Positions 26,064 through 35,744 of a stretch of DNA of 64,000 nt are shown piece by piece. Within the stretch, counting starts at the first letter, position 1. The number at the start of each line of letters is the position of its first letter. The notes beneath the pieces were generated by a model that saw nothing but the letters and a program-made list of their open reading frames with translations, was not told the origin of the DNA and did not search any database. Origin of the DNA: Ornithinimicrobium cerasi (GTDB lineage Bacteria > Actinomycetota > Actinomycetes > Actinomycetales > Dermatophilaceae); the NCBI RefSeq assembly GCF_003702705.1, contig NZ_QZMN01000001.1:248001-312000 (forward strand). The letters run 5' to 3'. The position numbers were made by a program, and so were the translations under genes.

Positions 26064-26515
26064 GGCTTCCCACCCGTCGGTGCGACGCAGGTGAACATCG
26101 GCCACGGCTCCCCGGTGATCACCCAGCGCTCCTGAGCACGCACCAGGCTGAAGGACTCTTCCTGGGCCCACTCGCCCGACCCCAGGGGACCCTCCTCCCC
26201 GTAGACCAGCTCGACCCGGACACGGGCCGTGTCCCCGTCCACCTCGGAGGAGCGCAGCACCACCCGCGCGTCGGGCTCGTGGACGTTGCGCTCCAGGTCC
26301 TCCACCGTGCACCCACCCTCGGGGTCGAGGACCGCCGCGGCCCCCTCGAGGTCGCGGTCGTAGACCCGGGACACGTAGTCCTGCACGGCAGCCTCGGGGG
26401 AACCGGCCGGCAGGTCACCCTCGCCGCGCGTGGCGGACAGGACGCCCGCGACCACCGCCAGCAGCACGAGGATCCCGACGACGACGGCGAGCACCCTGCC
26501 CGGTGGGCTGTTCAT
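26060..26515 (-). CDS. Membrane-anchored small extracytoplasmic protein
   Basis: A 151-aa protein with one N-terminal helix (GRVLAVVVGILVLLAVVAGVL) and a short NTF2/DUF4878-like outside domain. SPEAAVQDYVSRVYDRDLEGAAAVLDP and RWVITGEPWPMFTC are typical of this fold. Two cysteines (GGCTVED and FTCVAP) may form a disulfide. ATG 26515 is preferred because the hydrophobic helix follows after about eight residues. It is coupled to the DUF5671 gene. Confidence 0.75.
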   Translation of the reverse strand: MNSPPGRVLAVVVGILVLLAVVAGVLSATRGEGDLPAGSPEAAVQDYVSRVYDRDLEGAAAVLDPEGGCTVEDLERNVHEPDARVVLRSSEVDGDTARVRVELVYGEEGPLGSGEWAQEESFSLVRAQERWVITGEPWPMFTCVAPTGGKP

Positions 26516-26599
26516 GGGCCCAGCGTCCCACCGCCCTGACCTGCGGTACAGCGCCGCGGATGTGATCTGGGGCACCCTGGCGCGGGCCGGTCCCCTCGG

Positions 26600-29071
26600 T
26601 CAGCCGACCGCGGCGATCGGGCCCTGCGCGGGCACCCCGGAGCCGTCCCGCTTGTCGTTGGTCTCCGGGAGGTCCACCGGCACGCCGTTGGCCGAGGCCG
26701 CCAGGGGAGGTGCGGCGCCGGCCCAGCCGAGGGTGAGCACGGCCTCGCCGCGCAGGAACCGGTGACAGCGCACCCCGCCGGTGGCGCGGCCCTTGGCCGG
26801 GTAGGCCCACATGTCGGTCACCTTGACCGAGCCGGCGTCGGTGCCCCGCGCCGCCCCGGGGGGGCCGGACACGGTGACGACGACGTTCTCCGCGCTGGGG
26901 TCCACGGCGCAGAAGCCGACGACCGTCGCGCCCGTGGACAGCTTGACCCCGGCCATGCCGCCCCCGGCACGGCCCTGCGCCCGCACCGCGGACGCCGGGA
27001 AGTGGAGGAGCTGGGCGTCACTGGTGACGAAGACCAACGTCTCCTCGCCGGTGGACAGCTGCACGGCACCGACCACGCCGTCACCCTCCTTCAGCGCGAT
27101 GACCTCGAACGACTCCTTGTTGCCGGGGTAGTCCGGGTGGACCCGCTTGACGACCCCCTGCCGGGTGCCCAGCGCCAGGCCCGGCCCCTCGGGGTCGAGG
27201 GTGCACAGCGCCAGGGCCTGCTCACCGGGCGGCAGGTCGACGAACGCCGACAGCGGCGCCCCGCCCGACAACGATGGCGCACCGGCGGTCGGAGGCAGGC
27301 TGGGCAGCTCGACGACCGAGAGCCGCACCAGCCGCCCTGCCGAGGTGAGGAGGCCGACGTGGCCACGGGCGGTGGCGGGCACCCGCGAGGTCAGGACGTC
27401 GTGCTTGCTGCGCCGGCCCCCCGTGCCCAGCTCGCCGTCGGCAGCGGCCCGGGCGAGCAGGCCGGTCGAGGACAGCAGCACCCAGCAGGGGTCGTCGGCG
27501 ACCTCGAGGGGGGCGGCGCCGCCCCGGACGGCCGGGGCGCCGGCGGCACTCGTCATACCGGAGGCTCCGTCGCTCTCCAGGAGCACGGTGCGGCGCGGGG
27601 TGCCGTGCCGCAGGGCCACCTCGGCGAGCTCCTCGCTGACCAGCGCGAGCAGCTGCTGCGGGTCGTCGAGGAGGATCTGGAGCCGCTCGATCTCGCGCCG
27701 CAGGTCGTCGCGCTCGGCCTCCAGCTCCAGGCGGGAGAACTTCGTCAACCGGCGCAGCTGGAGGTCGAGGATGTGGTTGGCCTGGATCTCGGAGAGGTCG
27801 AAGACCTGCATGAGCCGGGTGCGGGCGGTGGCGACGTCGTCGGCCGCGCGGATGAGCTGGATCACCTCGTCGATGTCGAGGACGGCGATCAGCAGGCCCT
27901 CGACCAGGTGCAGCCGGTCCTTCTTGCGCCCCAGCCGGTGTGCCGTGCGCCGCCGCACCACGTCGGTGCGGAAGTCGACGTAGACCTGGAGCAGCTGGCG
28001 CAGCCCCAGCGTGCGGGGCTGCCCCTCGACGAGCGCGACGTTGTTGATCCCGAAGGACTCCTCCATCGGCGTGAGCTTGTAGAGCTGCTCCAGGACCGCC
28101 TCGGGGTTGAACCCGGTCTTGATCTCGATGACGAGGTGCAGTCCCTTGGTGCGGTCGGTGAGGTCGATGATGTCCGAGATCCCCTGCAGCTTCTTGGACT
28201 GCACCAGCTGCTTGACCTTATCGATCACCTTCTCCGGGCCCACGAGGTAGGGCAGGTCGGTGACGACGATGCCCTTGCGGCGCGGCGTGACGTTCTCGAT
28301 GCGCGCGGTGGCGCGGGTGCGGAACGACCCGCGGCCGGACTCGTAGGCCTCCCGGATGCCGTCCAGCCCGACGATCCGCCCGCCCAGCGGCAGGTCGGGC
28401 CCCGGCACGAAGCGCATCAAGGCCTCCAGGTCGGCCTCGGGGTTGGCGATGAGGTGCCGGGCCGCGCCGATCACCTCGACGAGGTTGTGGGGGGCCATGT
28501 TGGTGGCCATCCCGACGGCGATGCCCGAGGCGCCGTTGACGAGCAGGTTGGGGAAGGCGGCCGGCAGCACCTCGGGCTGGGTCAGCTGCTCGTCGTAGTT
28601 GGGGACGAAGTCGACGGTGTCCTCGTCGAGGCTGGCGGTCATCAGCAGCGCCGCCGACGCCATCCGCGCCTCGGTGTAGCGGCTGGCCGCCGGGCCGTCG
28701 TCGAGCGAGCCGAAGTTGCCGTGCCCGTCGACGAGCGGCAGGCGCATGGTGAACGGCTGGGCCATCCTCACCATCGCGTCGTAGATCGCGGTGTCCCCGT
28801 GGGGGTGGTACTTGCCCATCACCTCGCCCACCACCCGCGAGCACTTGACGTGCCCGCGGTCCGGACGCAGGCCGAGCTCGTGCATCGCGTAGAGGATGCG
28901 ACGCTGCACCGGCTTGAGGCCGTCGCGCGCGTCGGGCAGCGCCCGGGAGTAGATGACCGAATACGCGTACTCGAGGAAGGCGCCCTCCATCTCCTCCTGG
29001 ACGTCGATCTCGACGATCTTCTCCTCGACGTCGAACAGGTCCTCGCTCTGCGTCGGCTTGCGGCGGGGCAT
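26600..29071 (-). CDS. parC: DNA topoisomerase IV subunit A (type IIA)
   Basis: An 823-aa subunit that cuts and rejoins DNA. The winged-helix and tower core are complete: [34 protein letters not shown], and the catalytic Tyr132 in [10 protein letters not shown]. The C-terminal beta-pinwheel (about 515-800) lacks a clean GyrA box; only [10 protein letters not shown] resembles it. This, and the YHPHGDTA form with Thr at the quinolone-contact position, favours the ParC-like paralogue over gyrase A. The ATPase partner (parE) is not in this window. An intergenic copy of GGTATGCCG lies 47 nt upstream. Confidence 0.88.
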   Translation of the reverse strand: MPRRKPTQSEDLFDVEEKIVEIDVQEEMEGAFLEYAYSVIYSRALPDARDGLKPVQRRILYAMHELGLRPDRGHVKCSRVVGEVMGKYHPHGDTAIYDAMVRMAQPFTMRLPLVDGHGNFGSLDDGPAASRYTEARMASAALLMTASLDEDTVDFVPNYDEQLTQPEVLPAAFPNLLVNGASGIAVGMATNMAPHNLVEVIGAARHLIANPEADLEALMRFVPGPDLPLGGRIVGLDGIREAYESGRGSFRTRATARIENVTPRRKGIVVTDLPYLVGPEKVIDKVKQLVQSKKLQGISDIIDLTDRTKGLHLVIEIKTGFNPEAVLEQLYKLTPMEESFGINNVALVEGQPRTLGLRQLLQVYVDFRTDVVRRRTAHRLGRKKDRLHLVEGLLIAVLDIDEVIQLIRAADDVATARTRLMQVFDLSEIQANHILDLQLRRLTKFSRLELEAERDDLRREIERLQILLDDPQQLLALVSEELAEVALRHGTPRRTVLLESDGASGMTSAAGAPAVRGGAAPLEVADDPCWVLLSSTGLLARAAADGELGTGGRRSKHDVLTSRVPATARGHVGLLTSAGRLVRLSVVELPSLPPTAGAPSLSGGAPLSAFVDLPPGEQALALCTLDPEGPGLALGTRQGVVKRVHPDYPGNKESFEVIALKEGDGVVGAVQLSTGEETLVFVTSDAQLLHFPASAVRAQGRAGGGMAGVKLSTGATVVGFCAVDPSAENVVVTVSGPPGAARGTDAGSVKVTDMWAYPAKGRATGGVRCHRFLRGEAVLTLGWAGAAPPLAASANGVPVDLPETNDKRDGSGVPAQGPIAAVG

Positions 29072-29280
29072 GGGGGACGGGCGCTCCTGCGGTCGGTGGT
29101 CCGGTGTGGCGCTTCAGGGTATGCCGTGCCCGCGCGGCTCCGGCGGAGGCACGGACGAACCGTTGTGCCGGTGCCGGTGCCGGCGCCGGTGCCCCCGCCG
29201 GTGCCGGTCCGACCTCCGCCGCGAGAGACAGGGCGGCAGGGACGGGTGCGTCGCTCGTCCCCTCCCGCACCCCGTGACGC
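29072..29280. other. Gap with GCCGGT simple repeat, between parC and deacetylase
   Basis: Non-coding. It holds the parC upstream region, one GGTATGCCG word at 29118-29126 and a run of imperfect GCCGGT hexamers at about 29166-29208. I see no terminator or RNA gene. Confidence 0.5.
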
Positions 29281-31018
29281 TCAGCCGTCACGCAGGTCGG
29301 ACACCGTCGTCATCGTGTAACCGTTGGCCCGCAGGACGTTCACGATCTGCGGCAGGGCGTCGGCGGTCCTGAACCCGCCCAGGTGCGCCAGCACGATCGC
29401 CCCGGACGGGGGCAGCGGGCTGGTCGTGCGCGAGACGATCTGCGCGGTCGTCGTCGCCGGGTCCCAGTCGATGGTGTCGCGGGCCCACATGACCGTCACC
29501 GGGTAGCCGACGGCCGCCGCCTGGTCGCACCCACGCGTTCTGGGCACCGTAGGGCGGGCGCCACAGCGGCCGGCTCTCCGTCCCGGACAGGCGCTCCAGC
29601 ACCGGCTCGGCCAGGGTCAGCTCGGAGCGCACGAAGGTCTGCGTCATCGCCCGCGCGCAGGGCGCGGAGGAGGGTGAGCCGCCACCGCCGTTGACGAGGT
29701 CGCAGTGGTGGACGGTGTGGTTGCCGACCTCGAACAGCTCGGGGTGCGCGGCGATCTTCGCCATCACCCGCCGCCCCTCGGCGGTGTCGGCCATGATGCT
29801 CGTCGGGAAGAACGTCGTGCACACCTGGTTCGCCACCAGGAAGTCCACGATGCCGGTGGCACCGGTGAGGTTGCCACCCATGTCGAGCGTGAACGCCAGC
29901 TTCCTGCTGTCGGTGCCGGGCACCGTGGTGAGCACCTGCTGCGACCCGCCGAGCAGGGTGGGGCCGGCCCAGCAGACGCCCCGCTCACGCTGCGCGGCGC
30001 GCGCCACGTCGACGGGCAGGGAGAGCTTGCCACCCAGCAGGTATGCCGTGGTGGGGGTCAGGCGGTCCAGCTCGCCGCTCCCGGGGATGCCGGTGGGCCG
30101 CGCCAGCAGGATCGGGCCACGGGTGTGCCTGGTCGCGGGCACCCCCGCGAGCGCGTCGGGGAAGGAGAGGCCGGTGGCGATGGCCACGCCCGGCCGGTCG
30201 GGGCCGAAGACCCGGGTCGAGACGGCCAGGGCCGTCCGGTAGCGGTCCGTGCCGGACACCCGCTCGGTGGTGGCGATGGTGCCTAGCTGGGCGGCCGCCG
30301 TGTCCGACACCGCGGACGCCCCGCCCACCAGGACGATGCGCGAGGGGTTGAGCCGGTCGATCTCGGCGAGCACGACGGCGGGCACGGAGGTCGTGTCGCT
30401 GAGCAGCACCGGCGCTCCCTGGACCACCGCGGCGGCGCCGGCGGACAGGGCGTCCGGCCAGTTGCGCCCCGTGGAGACGTAGACGATGTCCGCGCTGGGG
30501 AAGGCGTTGCGGCTCACCGCGGCCGAGGTGTCGAACCGGGTGTTCCCGGCCACCCGGGTCACGGTGCCGGAGGTGTACGCACGCAGGGCCTCGAGCACGG
30601 TCCCGCCGACCGCTCCCGCGCCGCCGACCACGACGATCCGGGCGGGCCGCAGCCTGGTCAGCTCCATCCTCGTCGCCGTCGGGATGCCGTCCGGACGCAC
30701 GAAGAGCACCGGGCTGGAGGCCCGACCGGCGGCCGGGCCCGCGCTCAGCGCGTCGGGGAAGGCGGCACCGCTCGCGACGTAGACGACCGGGACCCCCGGG
30801 GCGAAGAACCGCCCGGTGATGCTGGCCGCGGTGCCGTAGCGGTCCGCACCGGAGAGCCGCACGACCGAGAAGTCCAGGTCGCCGTCCTGCAGCGTCGGCG
30901 CCGTGACGACGGAACCTCCCACCCCGGCCGGGACGGGTGCCCCGCTCGCCCCCAGCGAGGGGGCCAGGACCGTCGCCAGCGCGCAGCTGGCGGCGATGAT
31001 CAGGTGTCGGATCCTCAT
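29281..31018 (-). pseudogene. Frameshifted CWB2-repeat polysaccharide deacetylase
   Basis: An exported protein of about 578 residues, broken late. A signal peptide (MRIRHLIIAASCALATVLAP) is followed by three CWB2 cell-wall-binding repeats of ~90 residues, each with RLSGADRYGTA-like and FPDALSAG-like blocks. A NodB deacetylase domain follows with FTLDMGGNL, NHTVHHCD (metal His) and RPPYGAQNAW. At 29523-29530 the frame changes. The expected continuation (QAAAVGYPVTVMWARD, IVLAHLGG) is in the next frame and runs to 29281. Two bases appear to be missing from a GCGCG run. It is either a real lesion or a read error. GGGAG precedes ATG 31018. Confidence 0.8.
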
Positions 31019-31142
31019 GGCGTGCTCCCTTGCTCGCACGCGGCGCCCTCGGACGGGCCCCGTCACCCTGTATGTCGCAGAGCGGGCCCGGATGGTTCAT
31101 GCCGGCCGGTCCTGGTGGCGGGCGTGTGGTTGGGTGTCGCTC

Positions 31143-32060
31143 ATGCAGATGCTCGACGCGGCCCGGGTGCGCGCCCTGCTGGCACCGCGGGACCTGGTCG
31201 AGGCGCTGCGGGTCGCGTTCGCCGCCCCGGACGTGACCGTCCCCGAGCGGAGCCACCACCGCCTCGACGACGAGCGCGACGCGACCCTGCTGCTCATGCC
31301 CGCCTGGCGGACGGGCCGGTTGCTCGGCGTCAAGATCGTCACCCACCACCCCCGCAACGGCGAGCACGGCCGTCCGGCCATCCACGGGACGTACGTCCTC
31401 GGCGACGCCGCGACCGGGGAGCCGCTCGCCGTGCTCGACGGCACCGAGCTCACCCGGTGGCGCACCGCCGCGGCCAGCGCCCTCGCCGCGGACCACCTCG
31501 CCCCGGAGGTCGTCCGCGAGCACCTGCTGGTCGGCGCCGGAAACGTGGCCGCCGCGGTGCCGCACTGCTACGCCGCCGTCCGCGACGTGCACCTGACCCG
31601 GGTCTGGGCCCGCTCGCCCGCGCGGGCGGCCTCCCTCGTCGACCGGCTGCGCGCGGGGGTCCGGCGCGCGGACGTCATCACCTGCGCGACCTCCGCGACC
31701 GAGCCCTTGGTCCACGGCGCCGACGTCGGGCCGGGCACCCACGTCGACCTCGTCGGCGCCTTCACGCCGCAGATGGTCGAGGGAGACGAGCAGCTGGTCA
31801 CCTCCGCCAGCCTGTTCGTCGACGTCGGGGCGGCTCTGCACGAGCCGGGCGACCTCGTCGGACCCCTCGGGCGGGGCACCCTGCGACCCGAGGACGTCCT
31901 GGGGGACCTGGCGGACCTGGCCGCGGGGCGGCATACCGGGCGTGCCGGTCCGGAGGAGGTGACGGTCTTCAAGTCCGTGGGCACCGCCCTCGAGGACCTC
32001 GTCGCCGCGACCGTCGTCTGGGAGGCCCGCACGAGGGCCGGCGACGGGGGCCGGGGGTGA
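31143..32060 (+). CDS. Ornithine cyclodeaminase/mu-crystallin family protein
   Basis: A 305-aa NAD(P)-binding protein. Family blocks are LGVKIVTHHPRNG, GTYVLGDAATGEPLAVLDG, TRWRTAAASALAADHL and the Rossmann turn LLVGAGNVAAAV. The stretch between the second Rossmann strand and the ADVITCATSATEPL block is about 15 residues shorter than usual, so cofactor binding may differ. Likely reactions are ornithine cyclodeamination or ketimine reduction. ATG 31143 is used; an ATG six bases on is possible. It overlaps the next gene, a GAF/PucR regulator, by GTGA. Confidence 0.82.
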   Translation: MQMLDAARVRALLAPRDLVEALRVAFAAPDVTVPERSHHRLDDERDATLLLMPAWRTGRLLGVKIVTHHPRNGEHGRPAIHGTYVLGDAATGEPLAVLDGTELTRWRTAAASALAADHLAPEVVREHLLVGAGNVAAAVPHCYAAVRDVHLTRVWARSPARAASLVDRLRAGVRRADVITCATSATEPLVHGADVGPGTHVDLVGAFTPQMVEGDEQLVTSASLFVDVGAALHEPGDLVGPLGRGTLRPEDVLGDLADLAAGRHTGRAGPEEVTVFKSVGTALEDLVAATVVWEARTRAGDGGRG

Positions 32061-33955
32061 GCGAGCGGGCCGCGGACCGGGCCGTCGACGGGCTCGCGGC
32101 GGGGGAGCGCTACCTCGCTCTGCTCGCCGACGACCGCCCCGCGGAGGACTACGCCGTCCTCCTCCAGGAGGCCCGGGCGGCGGGCGCCGACGCCGAGATC
32201 GTGGGGCGGCTGCACCAGCTCGCGCTGCGGGCCCGGGGCCTGCGCGAGGTGGGTCGACGTCGCGAGTCCGAGCTCGCGGCCCTCTTCGACACGGTGGCCG
32301 ACCTCGCCGCGCTCAAGGATCTCGACGACGTGCTGGAGGCTATCGTCCGGCGCGCCCGCACGCTCCTGGCCTGCGACGTCTCCTACCTGTCCCTCAACGA
32401 CGACGAGGCGGGGGAGACCTACATGCGGATCACCCAGGGCATCCACTCCGAGGAGTTCCGCCGGGTCCGTCTGGGGTTCGGCGAGGGCCTCGGTGGCCTC
32501 GTCGCCCAGACCGCGAGGCCCTACGCGACCGCCGACTACTTCTCCGACGAACGGTTCGAGCACACCCGGACGATCGACAGCGCCGTCGGCAGCGAGGAGC
32601 TCACGGCGATCCTGGGCGTGCCGCTCCTGCTGGGCCGCACGGTCATCGGGGTGCTCTACGCCGCCAACCACGACCCGCGGCCCTTCAGCCGGGAGGACGT
32701 GGACCTGCTGACCAGCTTCGCCGGGCACGCGGCGGTCGCCCTCGACAACGCGCGCCGCACCGAGGAGAACGCCGCCGCGTTCGCCGACCTGCGCCGCACG
32801 GGTGAGCTGCTGAGGCAGGCCGCGGAGGGCTCCCAGCGCGCCGCGGACGCCCACGACCGCCTCGCCAACGTGGTCCTGCAGGGGGGCGACCTCGGTGATG
32901 TCGCCGGGGAGCTGCAGCAGGTGCTCGGCGAGCCCGTGCACGTGGTGGACGCCCAGGGCACCACCCTGGCCACCAGCGACCCGGGGTGGGCCCCGGACGA
33001 GGACGTCATGGAGCTCGTGCGGCGCTCGCTGGAGGACAACCGCACCCACGTGGAGGGCGGCCTGAGCGTGGCGACCGTGTGGGCGGGCGGCGCGCCCCTG
33101 GCGGCCGTCCTCGTCCGCGGCGAGGTGGACGACCTCAACCGCCGCATCCTCGAGCGGGCCGCGGGCACGGCGGCCCTCATCATGGTGGTCCAGCGCAGCG
33201 TCGCGGAGACCGCGTCGCGCCGCCGCGGCGACCTGCTCGTGGACCTGCTGCTGGGGCGGACCGGGGCCGGTGCCCTCACGGCCCGGGCCAGCCTGCTCGG
33301 CGCCGACCTCTCCCGCCCCCACGCTGTGCTCGTCGCCGCCGGGGCCGACCCCGTCGCCGTGCAGTGGGCGACCGACCAGGCGGCGGGTGCCGGGGGACTG
33401 TGCGCCGAGGTCGACGACCGCCTCGTGCTCGTCCTGCCGGACCGCGACCCTCTCGGCACCGGCAGGCATGTCGTGGAGCGGGCCCGCGGGTCGGGCGCCC
33501 CCCCACGACGCACCGTGGGACGCGACCTGCCGACGGTCGGCGTCGCCGGGCCGGCGAGCGGGGCGGACGGCGTGCGGTCCGCCTACGTCGAGGCGACGAG
33601 ATGCCTGGAGGCCCTGCTCGCCCTCGGCCGGCGCGGGGACGTCGCCGATGCCGCGACCCTGGGTTTCGTCGGGCTGCTGCTGGGCCGCGGCGACCCCGCC
33701 GAGCACGTCCGGGCCCGCCTCGGCCCGGTGATCGACTACGACACCGAGCGGCGCACCGGGCTCGTCGGAACGCTCGAGGCGTGGCTGGCGGAGGACCGAC
33801 GCCTGGGCCGGACGGGGGAGCGGCTGCACGTCCACCCCAACACCGTGACCCAGCGCCTCGACCGCGTCGGCCAGCTGCTGGGGCCGGGGTGGCAGGCCCC
33901 CGACCGGCTGCTGGAGCTGCAGCTCGCCCTGCGCCTGCACCGGGTCTTGTCCTGA
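32057..33955 (+). CDS. GAF- and PucR-type HTH transcription regulator
   Basis: A 632-aa regulator. A helical N-terminus leads to a GAF domain (about 80-230: DDVLEAIVRRARTLLACDVS, GVLYAANHDPRPFSREDVDLL). A middle region resembles the CdaR/PucR family. The last ~50 residues carry the PucR helix-turn-helix (RLHVHPNTVTQRLDRVGQLL). Such proteins sense small molecules of amino-acid or purine metabolism. It is translationally coupled to the cyclodeaminase-like enzyme, whose product or substrate is the obvious candidate effector; this is inference. Confidence 0.88.
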   Translation: MSERAADRAVDGLAAGERYLALLADDRPAEDYAVLLQEARAAGADAEIVGRLHQLALRARGLREVGRRRESELAALFDTVADLAALKDLDDVLEAIVRRARTLLACDVSYLSLNDDEAGETYMRITQGIHSEEFRRVRLGFGEGLGGLVAQTARPYATADYFSDERFEHTRTIDSAVGSEELTAILGVPLLLGRTVIGVLYAANHDPRPFSREDVDLLTSFAGHAAVALDNARRTEENAAAFADLRRTGELLRQAAEGSQRAADAHDRLANVVLQGGDLGDVAGELQQVLGEPVHVVDAQGTTLATSDPGWAPDEDVMELVRRSLEDNRTHVEGGLSVATVWAGGAPLAAVLVRGEVDDLNRRILERAAGTAALIMVVQRSVAETASRRRGDLLVDLLLGRTGAGALTARASLLGADLSRPHAVLVAAGADPVAVQWATDQAAGAGGLCAEVDDRLVLVLPDRDPLGTGRHVVERARGSGAPPRRTVGRDLPTVGVAGPASGADGVRSAYVEATRCLEALLALGRRGDVADAATLGFVGLLLGRGDPAEHVRARLGPVIDYDTERRTGLVGTLEAWLAEDRRLGRTGERLHVHPNTVTQRLDRVGQLLGPGWQAPDRLLELQLALRLHRVLS

Positions 33956-34019
33956 CGCGACGCGGGTGCTGCGGCCCGTCGTGGGCGGGGAGCGAGACGA
34001 CGAGGGAGAATGCGGGGGT

Positions 34020-35729
34020 ATGAGCACGGACGCGACCGGCCTGGCGTACCCCTTCGACCTCGGCACCTACACCCGTGCGGTGACGACGCGCTCCGAGGAG
34101 GCCGGGGTGTGGTTCACCCGGGGGCTGGTCTGGACCCTGGCGTTCAACCACGAGGAGGCCGACCTCTGCTTCCGGACGGCGCTGGAGCACGATCCGACCT
34201 GCGCCATGGCCCACTGGGGGGTGGCCCTGGCCCTGGGTCCCAACTACAACAAGCCGTGGGACTTCTTCACACCGGACGAGGCGCGTCAGGTCCTGGAACG
34301 CGCCCGCTCCAGCGCGGCGGCGGCACTGGCAGGATCCGAGGGGTGCACGCCCGTCGAGCGGGCACTCATCGCGGCCCTGCAGGTCAGGTATCCGGCGGAC
34401 CGCCCGGTCGAGGAGTGCCAGGCGTGGGAGCACGCCTTCGCCGAGGCGATGGGTGCGGTCCACGACGAGCACCGTGACGACCCGGACGTGGCCTGCCTCT
34501 ACGCCGGGGCGCTGATGAACCTGACCGCCTGGCGGCTGTGGGACGGGCGCACCGGCCAACCGGCGGAAGGGTCACGCACCCTGGAGGCCAGGACGGTGCT
34601 CGAGGAGGCCCTCGTGCGGCCGGGTGGCGACCGGCATCCCGGCCTCCTGCACATGTACATCCACCTCATGGAGATGTCTCCCACCCCCGAGGTGGCTCTG
34701 CCCGTCGCCGAACGGCTGCGCGGTCTGGTCCCGGACGCCGGGCACCTGGAGCACATGCCCAGCCACCTGCACGTCCTCGTCGGGGACTACGAGCAGGCCC
34801 TGGTGGTCAACCAGGCCGCGTCGCGAGCCGACGCCGCCTTCGTGGCGGCCCGGGGGCCGCTGAACTTCTCCACGCTCTACCGTGCGCACAACCTGCACTT
34901 CCAGGTGTATGCCGCGATGTTCCTGGGGCGGAGCGGTGACGCCCTGCGCGCCGCGGAGGCTCTGGAGGCGGAGATCCCCCGCGCGCTGCTGCTCGTCGAC
35001 CTCCCGCCGATGGCCGACTGGCTCGAGGCCTTCGTGCCGGTCAAGGTCCACGCGCTGGTCCGGTTCGGCAGGTGGCAGGACCTCGTCAGCCTGCCCCTGC
35101 CGCAGGACCCCGACCTCTACTGCACCACGACGGCGATGCTGCACTACGGCAAGGGGGTGGCCCACGCGGCCCTGGGCCAGGTCGACGCCGCGGAGCGCGA
35201 GCGCGAGCTGTTCAGGAGCGCGGTCGCCCGGGTGCCGGCCTCCAGGATGCTCTTCAACAACACCAGCCTGGACCTCCTGCAGGTGGCGGACGCGATGCTC
35301 GACGGGGAGGTGGACTACCGCCGGGGCCGGGTCGAGGAGGCGTTCGAGCACCTCCGCCGTGCGATCGAGCTCGACGACGCTCTTCCCTACGACGAGCCGT
35401 GGGGCTGGATGCAGCCCACCCGGCACGCCTACGGGGCGCTGCTGCTCGAGCAGGGCCGGGTCGAGGAGGCCGAACGGGTCTACCGGGCCGACCTCGGTCT
35501 GGACGACACCCTGCCGAGGTCGCTGCAGCACCCCGGCAACGTCTGGGCCCTCCACGGCTACCACGAGTGCCTGGTCCGGCTGGGCCGGAGGGAGCTGGCC
35601 TCCGAGATCGAGCCCCGGCTGTACGCGGCCACGGACCGGGCGGACGTGCCCGTCCTCGCCTCGTGCCTGTGCCGCCTGGGCACCGCCCCGACGTGCTGCA
35701 CCGAGGGCCCGCCGGACCGGCCCGCGTGA
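34020..35729 (+). CDS. TPR-repeat protein
   Basis: A 569-aa soluble helical-repeat protein. Tetratricopeptide-like units are spread over the length, for example WTLAFNHEEADLCFRTALEH, EQALVVNQAASRADAAFVAA and LLEQGRVEEAERVYRADLGL. His-rich turns (LLHMYIHLMEMS, HLEHMPSHLHVLVGDY) are conserved in this actinobacterial family. The C-terminus has a cysteine cluster (ASCLCRLG, PTCCTEG). The role is unknown. It ends 15 nt from the convergent livM stop. ATG 34020 follows a GAGAAT -10-like site by 8 nt. Confidence 0.82.
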   Translation: MSTDATGLAYPFDLGTYTRAVTTRSEEAGVWFTRGLVWTLAFNHEEADLCFRTALEHDPTCAMAHWGVALALGPNYNKPWDFFTPDEARQVLERARSSAAAALAGSEGCTPVERALIAALQVRYPADRPVEECQAWEHAFAEAMGAVHDEHRDDPDVACLYAGALMNLTAWRLWDGRTGQPAEGSRTLEARTVLEEALVRPGGDRHPGLLHMYIHLMEMSPTPEVALPVAERLRGLVPDAGHLEHMPSHLHVLVGDYEQALVVNQAASRADAAFVAARGPLNFSTLYRAHNLHFQVYAAMFLGRSGDALRAAEALEAEIPRALLLVDLPPMADWLEAFVPVKVHALVRFGRWQDLVSLPLPQDPDLYCTTTAMLHYGKGVAHAALGQVDAAERERELFRSAVARVPASRMLFNNTSLDLLQVADAMLDGEVDYRRGRVEEAFEHLRRAIELDDALPYDEPWGWMQPTRHAYGALLLEQGRVEEAERVYRADLGLDDTLPRSLQHPGNVWALHGYHECLVRLGRRELASEIEPRLYAATDRADVPVLASCLCRLGTAPTCCTEGPPDRPA

Positions 35730-35744
35730 CCACGGGGGGTCGGG

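Noticed and set aside
29166-29208. GCCGGT run as a terminator or RNA gene
   Set aside because: It is a simple hexamer repeat without a stable inverted arrangement.
26762-29320. An open frame of over 800 codons opposite the topoisomerase gene
   Set aside because: Long antisense frames are expected at this GC content. The translation is repetitive Val/Gly/Asp/His with no domain, and the sense strand encodes a clear type IIA topoisomerase.
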